Source: Zonotrichia leucophrys gambelii (Eukaryota > Chordata > Aves > Passeriformes > Passerellidae). Taken from it: a DNA stretch of 64,000 nt. Below are positions 59,318-64,000 of the stretch, one piece after another. A model generated the notes under the pieces. It had not been told where the DNA came from and made no database searches. It saw only the letters and a list, made by a program, of their open reading frames with translations. Where the stretch lies: assembly GCF_028769735.1 (NCBI RefSeq), contig NC_088177.1:19226599-19290598 (forward strand). Reading direction: 5' to 3'. A program made the position numbers and the translations under genes. Each line of letters opens with the position of its first letter. Position 1 is the stretch's first letter.

Positions 59318-62300
59318 GTTGGTTGCTGTACCTGTGCTGCTGCCAGGTCACTGTTTGCATCCTGCAGCTGGGCTCTAGCAGTTACAGCCAGCCACAGTAC
59401 CTGGGTATTCTCCTTGCGAATGGCAGTGTATTTAAAAAAGTGACTGACACCAGACTGCAGTCAATTTACAAGCAGTTGTAAATGTGTAAGAACATTTAAA
59501 AACAAAACTCTACTCATATTCTTGCAGAATTTCTTGCTCAGCAGGTTTGTATTTAGTATCTTGAAGACAGAAAAGCTGCTCTCTGTAAAACCATAACTTG
59601 CCCTATTTTCTTTCAAGAATACTATTTTATTCTGTGTAGAAGTGTTTTCTGGCATTTCTCAACATATAAAAAGGTCAGAATTTGACTTGAAATGACACTT
59701 GGAAATTTCCATCTGAATTTACATAGTACATGAACAATTGTTATTCTCTGGGGAGCTAAAACTGAACTATGTCCACAGTTCTTTCTTTCTCTGATAAGTT
59801 ACTGTGTGAAGAATGTTTTGCAGTCACAGCTCAGAATCTATCTAGTTTAACATTATGGTTCATTTTAAGAAACATTCTGTTCTCACCAGTTTGTAACTTG
59901 TGAGGGGAAAAAATGAGGAAAAAGATGACTTAAAGTCGCTTCTGTGAGATCCAGAGCCAGATCTGGCCATGCACTACTCATCTTTTGCCAGCTACCTGTG
60001 CCTGCAGCAGGTGAGGCTGTCAGAGCCTTCCATTTCTGCCTTCTCCGCTGCTCTGCTCTAGGGGTTCAGAGTGCAGATATGCTGGTTCAATGCCTCTCCA
60101 TGCTCAGGTGGTGGGAAGTGTGATCATTCCAGACACCACTTAGTCCATGGTGTCTGTACATGGAGGGAGCAACTTGCAGGAATCTAAACACAGCTGAGAA
60201 GTAAAGTTACACTGGGGGAAAGGAGAATCCTTTGTGCTGTAAAGCTGAGATCTGTGCTCTGCCTTGTTCACTTGTATTTATCATAATGAGAAAAGGACAT
60301 GAGTACTTTGGAGGCTTGAACTTTGCCCATTTGCTTTTGGAGAATGTGGGTGTTCTCACAGCTACTGCTTTTGAGCCAACTTCCCTTACTATAGCCAGAA
60401 TTGTTCCCTTGGGCTTCCCTTGCACTATCAAAGCAAGTGTTGACATCTCACAGGCAGGTGAAATATTAAGTTGCCTTCCAGCCTGCTCTTCTGTAGTTTG
60501 AGGAGGATATTTCAGTTCATAGTTCTATTATTCAATGGTTGGTCCTTTTATACTCAAACCTGCTTGTGTTTGCTTCATTTACTTTATTTCCAGATTTGGG
60601 GATTGGGTGGAGCTTAGCAGATATCCTTGAGCTGGAAGTAGTGTCCAGAACACTTGTGGACTATTGAAATCTGTGCTGTTTGGCTGCTTGTTTTGCAAAT
60701 TTCCCCAAACCTGAAGTACAGGCTTCAGATGTATTGCTTTTCTTCCTTAAAAGATGGGTAATTCTATAAATGTATGGTTAATAGCTCCTACTTTCTCCCA
60801 GATCTTTCTAAAAACTGAGTTTTATTTGACTACCTGGGCATTAGTGCTAACTATGCCAGTTGCTTCAGACTATAGAATAAATGTTTCCAGAGTGTTTATT
60901 TATCTTATGTCACCTCTATGCAGAATTAATCTCTTTAGCCTGTCCTCTTGTACCCTTGAAAATAGCATTGCCTCATGTTTGCAAATTACATTTGAGCACT
61001 CAGCATGGGTACACGGATTTCCCTGACACCTGCTAGACACAGCATAGCCTTGCTGTTTTGCAGCATGATTTCTCTGATTGCAGTGTGCTAGTGGGGGCTT
61101 GGTGGTCCTAGGAGGTTGAGGAGTTCAGCAAGTCACATAATACACAGAAGGGTGCAGAGGATGTCCCAGCATTAAGATTTATATTGCACATCCACTTGAA
61201 TGTGCATGTGAGCCCTTAATGTCTGCTGTTCTTGGCTCTGTTGTTTTTTGCTGCAGTGCTCTATTCAGCTTTTGCCTGGTCAGAGGTAACACATCCAGAC
61301 AGTGTGTTGTGAAAGAAGTCTCTGCCTCCTCCTCTCCCATGCTGTTTGTGCAGCTGCATAAAAAATGGGGGTGGTGGGAAAAGTAGTCCCAGAAAACAGG
61401 CATTCTTCAGCCAGATTTTTTTGTTGGGCTTGTGTTACAAGAGGAAGGTAAAGGACAGGAAGGAGTGGGAAGCTGCCACTGAAGAGTTTTGGTCAAACCA
61501 TTGCTTTTAATATCTGTTGTAAAGAGGGACAGTATTTTGCATTATGCCAGCCTGAAGTGTAAATGTTACTGCAAGATGAGATGTGTGGTGTTTTCTCTCT
61601 CCCTGTTTGGGGTGCATGAATGGCAGTGCTTTGGGTGGGAGCTGGCAGGGGGTTGGGGTATGTATTCACCTTTTATACCTATCGGGAAACCAGGTGGAAG
61701 GATTAGTGCCTGAAACAAGTTACAATCCACTTCAGGAGCTGTTAAAACCTGGTTTTGTGTTGGTGAAGGGTAGTAGGGCAGGTGTTTTTGTGACTGTGGT
61801 CTCTGCAGTTGGATGTGGCCAAACAGAGTTCATACCACCAGCAGGGCTAGCCAGTGTCCTCAGGGAAGCCTTCAGCTTGGATCTAGCATCAGGATATAGT
61901 AGCAGTTAGTGACTTGGGAAGGGATCTCTTGAAAAGAGAAATATCTTCAGTTAATGGAGTGAACCCTGCAAGTCACAAAAGCAACAGCTTGGCAGGATGT
62001 TCTTTTCTGATAGACAGTGTGACTTCATTCTGTACGCTCTGTGGAGCATTGTCTGGAGGAGGGAGGGTACACCAGGACATCAGGCTTGTGTGTAAAAGCT
62101 TAGACAAAAATGGTGGAAAATGGTGAGTGGAACTACTGCTGGTGATGTCCAGCACTCCCAGGGCCATCAGTCAGACTGATCCTCAGGCTGCTGCTTTCTG
62201 TGCCTGAGTCAGAGCTATTGGTTTCCTTGTCAGCTGCTTTGTATCACAAAGAAACCCCCACTGGCCTTGCCTGACTTGGCAGTATTGCACCTAGAGGGGA

Positions 62301-64000
62301 AAGACCAGCACCCCTGGAGCCTTTATCCTCATTCTAGGTACAAATATGTGTGGTCTTGTGATGAGCTTTGCTAGAAGGCAGCAGCTGAAATCTTCAGAGA
62401 GGGCTCTGCTGCTTGCTGTGAGAAGTGACAGTGCCTGTGAGCACCCAGTGCATCATTGCACAGCAAATTGTGCCAGGTTCCACTGCCTGCTGTGTCAGAA
62501 TTGATGACATCGAGGGTAATAACAAGAAATAATTTTTTCAAGGTTATCACCCAACATTTTTCTTGGAAATGTATATCTTACCAATCTAGCTGAGTAAAAA
62601 CATGTAGCATAGCAAAATACAATGTGTATGCTCCTGTTATACAGTGTGGCTTTAATATAGTTTATGCTTATTTTTCAGCTGCTTTTACTTTCCCCATGTC
62701 ATTCATAGGGAGGTGAGGACACTTATTTTTGTACCTGCTTTGAATGCCTTATACTTGCACACTCTTCTCTGTGAATTTTGTGGCACAATCCACTCAAAGT
62801 TATATTTACCAGGTTTTTTATCTACAATCTTTTGCTATTTTGTTTCTGGTATGTTTTTTGATGTCAGAAAACTGCATGTGTTGGCTGCATTCTTCTGTAG
62901 ACATGTCTAGAAATTACTTACCCTGAAGCCAACTTGTTTTGTCTGAAGCTAATGTTAGAGCCAGAGTTTGAAGTGTTATTTTTGACTCGTATAATCCTTT
63001 TTCTGGCTTGAGGAACTAAACTCGTGACAAAGTACAATCAAGACGTTAGGAGGTTATGTGGTTTGGGTCTTTTTTGTAATTGAACTTGTTCTTTTTGTAA
63101 GTGGTGAGTGAGTGTTCTTGAAAATGAAATTGGTTCTTTCCTGGGGGACATATGGTGAGAAAATGACGTCTTGAGTCAAACCTCCAGTAGCAGAGATACA
63201 TACCACAAACACCTCTGGTTTCACCATCAGTTTTGTAGCTACTGAAGGATAGTGGTTGCTGCTTTCAGAACTTAGTCATGAGTACTGTGTGAAACTTGGT
63301 ATCCAGCACTGACTCAGCTGTGCAAATAAATTTAACTTGGGTATGCTCCAGTAACAGCCTGGCTGCTGCATAGGCTGTCAGCTTGGTAATGATTTTTGCT
63401 TGGTATCTTTACCTCGAGATTCCTAAGACTGTTGGATGTATTCTAGGAAGTGAGTGGTAAATCACAGTTCCATTACCCTGTGATTAGATAGGGCAGCTGT
63501 TGATGAATTGTTCTGAAAAGTAACTCTAAGGCCATTAGTAAATCTTTCCCTGGGTTGACATTCCTCTCAGCTTATATAAATAATATTATAAATAATTCCT
63601 GTCGTCCAGGATAGGAAAGTGTTTCTGCATTAAATGCTTGAAGTTGCATTGAGATCATTGTGTTTGTTTGCCAATCTAAACAGTAAGGAAAACCAGTCTG
63701 CTTCTTCACAAATTTCCAACATCAAGATGGAGAAATCAGTTGTGACCAAGCTACTGCTGGCTAAATGTGTTTCTAAGGGGGGATTTAGAGTCCTTTTGCT
63801 GCTCCTGTGTTGCTGGTAAAAATACTTGCCAAACTGTGGACAGTCACTTTTCCCATGGAGTACTTGGAGGTAATTTGGCAAACAAAACATGCAAGTTTGT
63901 TTTAAACTCTGGGAGCAGCATGTAGGAATAGGATGATGTGAATTCACCAGGAGCTGGGAATATTGCTGTCTGAACACTGTCACTGTCTGAAGTAGCTTTA
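59318..64000 (+). other. NOP58 intron 13 (runs past the window edge)
   Basis: Starts with GTTGGT after ATGAAAG, a weaker but valid GT donor. I searched these 4.7 kb for a Lys/Glu-rich exon entering with phase 1 and found none. There is no C/D snoRNA with all boxes, no recognisable repeat and no sign of BMPR2, the next gene in mammals. The sequence is AT-rich with many short chance open frames. Confidence 0.6.

Noticed and set aside
59053..59481. 142-codon open frame spanning NOP58 exon 13
   Set aside because: Only 59184-59317 is exon. The upstream and downstream parts are intron read-through, as the TTGCAG acceptor and GTTGGT donor and the loss of Lys/Glu-rich sequence show.
59890..59935. 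Lys/Glu-like AAA/GAG-rich bases that might be the missing NOP58 tail exon
   Set aside because: In the phase required by exon 13 it hits TGA at once, and the other frames also stop early.

Overview
The window is vertebrate nuclear DNA and almost certainly avian. The spliced gene SUMO1 (minus strand) and the spliced gene NOP58 (plus strand) lie head to head about 4 kb apart, and behind SUMO1 lie plus-strand relics that I match to KIAA2012. This is the order known from human 2q33 (KIAA2012 > < SUMO1, NOP58 >). The bird assignment rests on a CR1-type LINE 3' end with its ATTCTGTGA-like terminus, short introns and modest repeat content. Two copies of an LTR-like repeat suggest a passerine, but that is only an inference.

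Layout. 1-21.5 kb: AT-rich and without any gene I can support. 21.5-24.5 kb: three linked exons of a KIAA2012-like coiled-coil gene with four in-frame stops, which I call a decayed gene. A small CpG-rich islet (22.55-22.75 kb) and an unrecognised open segment (25.0-25.2 kb) lie nearby. 28.46-38.2 kb: SUMO1, five coding exons, 101 codons, intact. 37.6-38.5 kb: SUMO1 CpG island. 38.47-38.88 kb: CR1 fragment. 41.1-42.9 kb: NOP58 CpG island. 42.18 kb to the right edge: NOP58, 13 coding exons (468 codons plus 1 base). Its lysine-rich C-terminal exons are not in the window.

The NOP58 introns carry four box C/D snoRNAs: two SNORD70-type (introns 3 and 6) and two SNORD11-type (introns 8 and 9). All four guides pair with one stretch of 18S rRNA (GGUAGUGAC and flanks). 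By the D-box+5 rule they address two nucleotides three apart, matching the human sites A512 and G509. NOP58 protein is a core component of box C/D RNPs, so the gene encodes both a protein of the machine and four of its guide RNAs. SUMO1 conjugation is known to act on NOP58 in mammals, so the two divergent neighbours are also linked functionally, although nothing in the DNA shows co-regulation.
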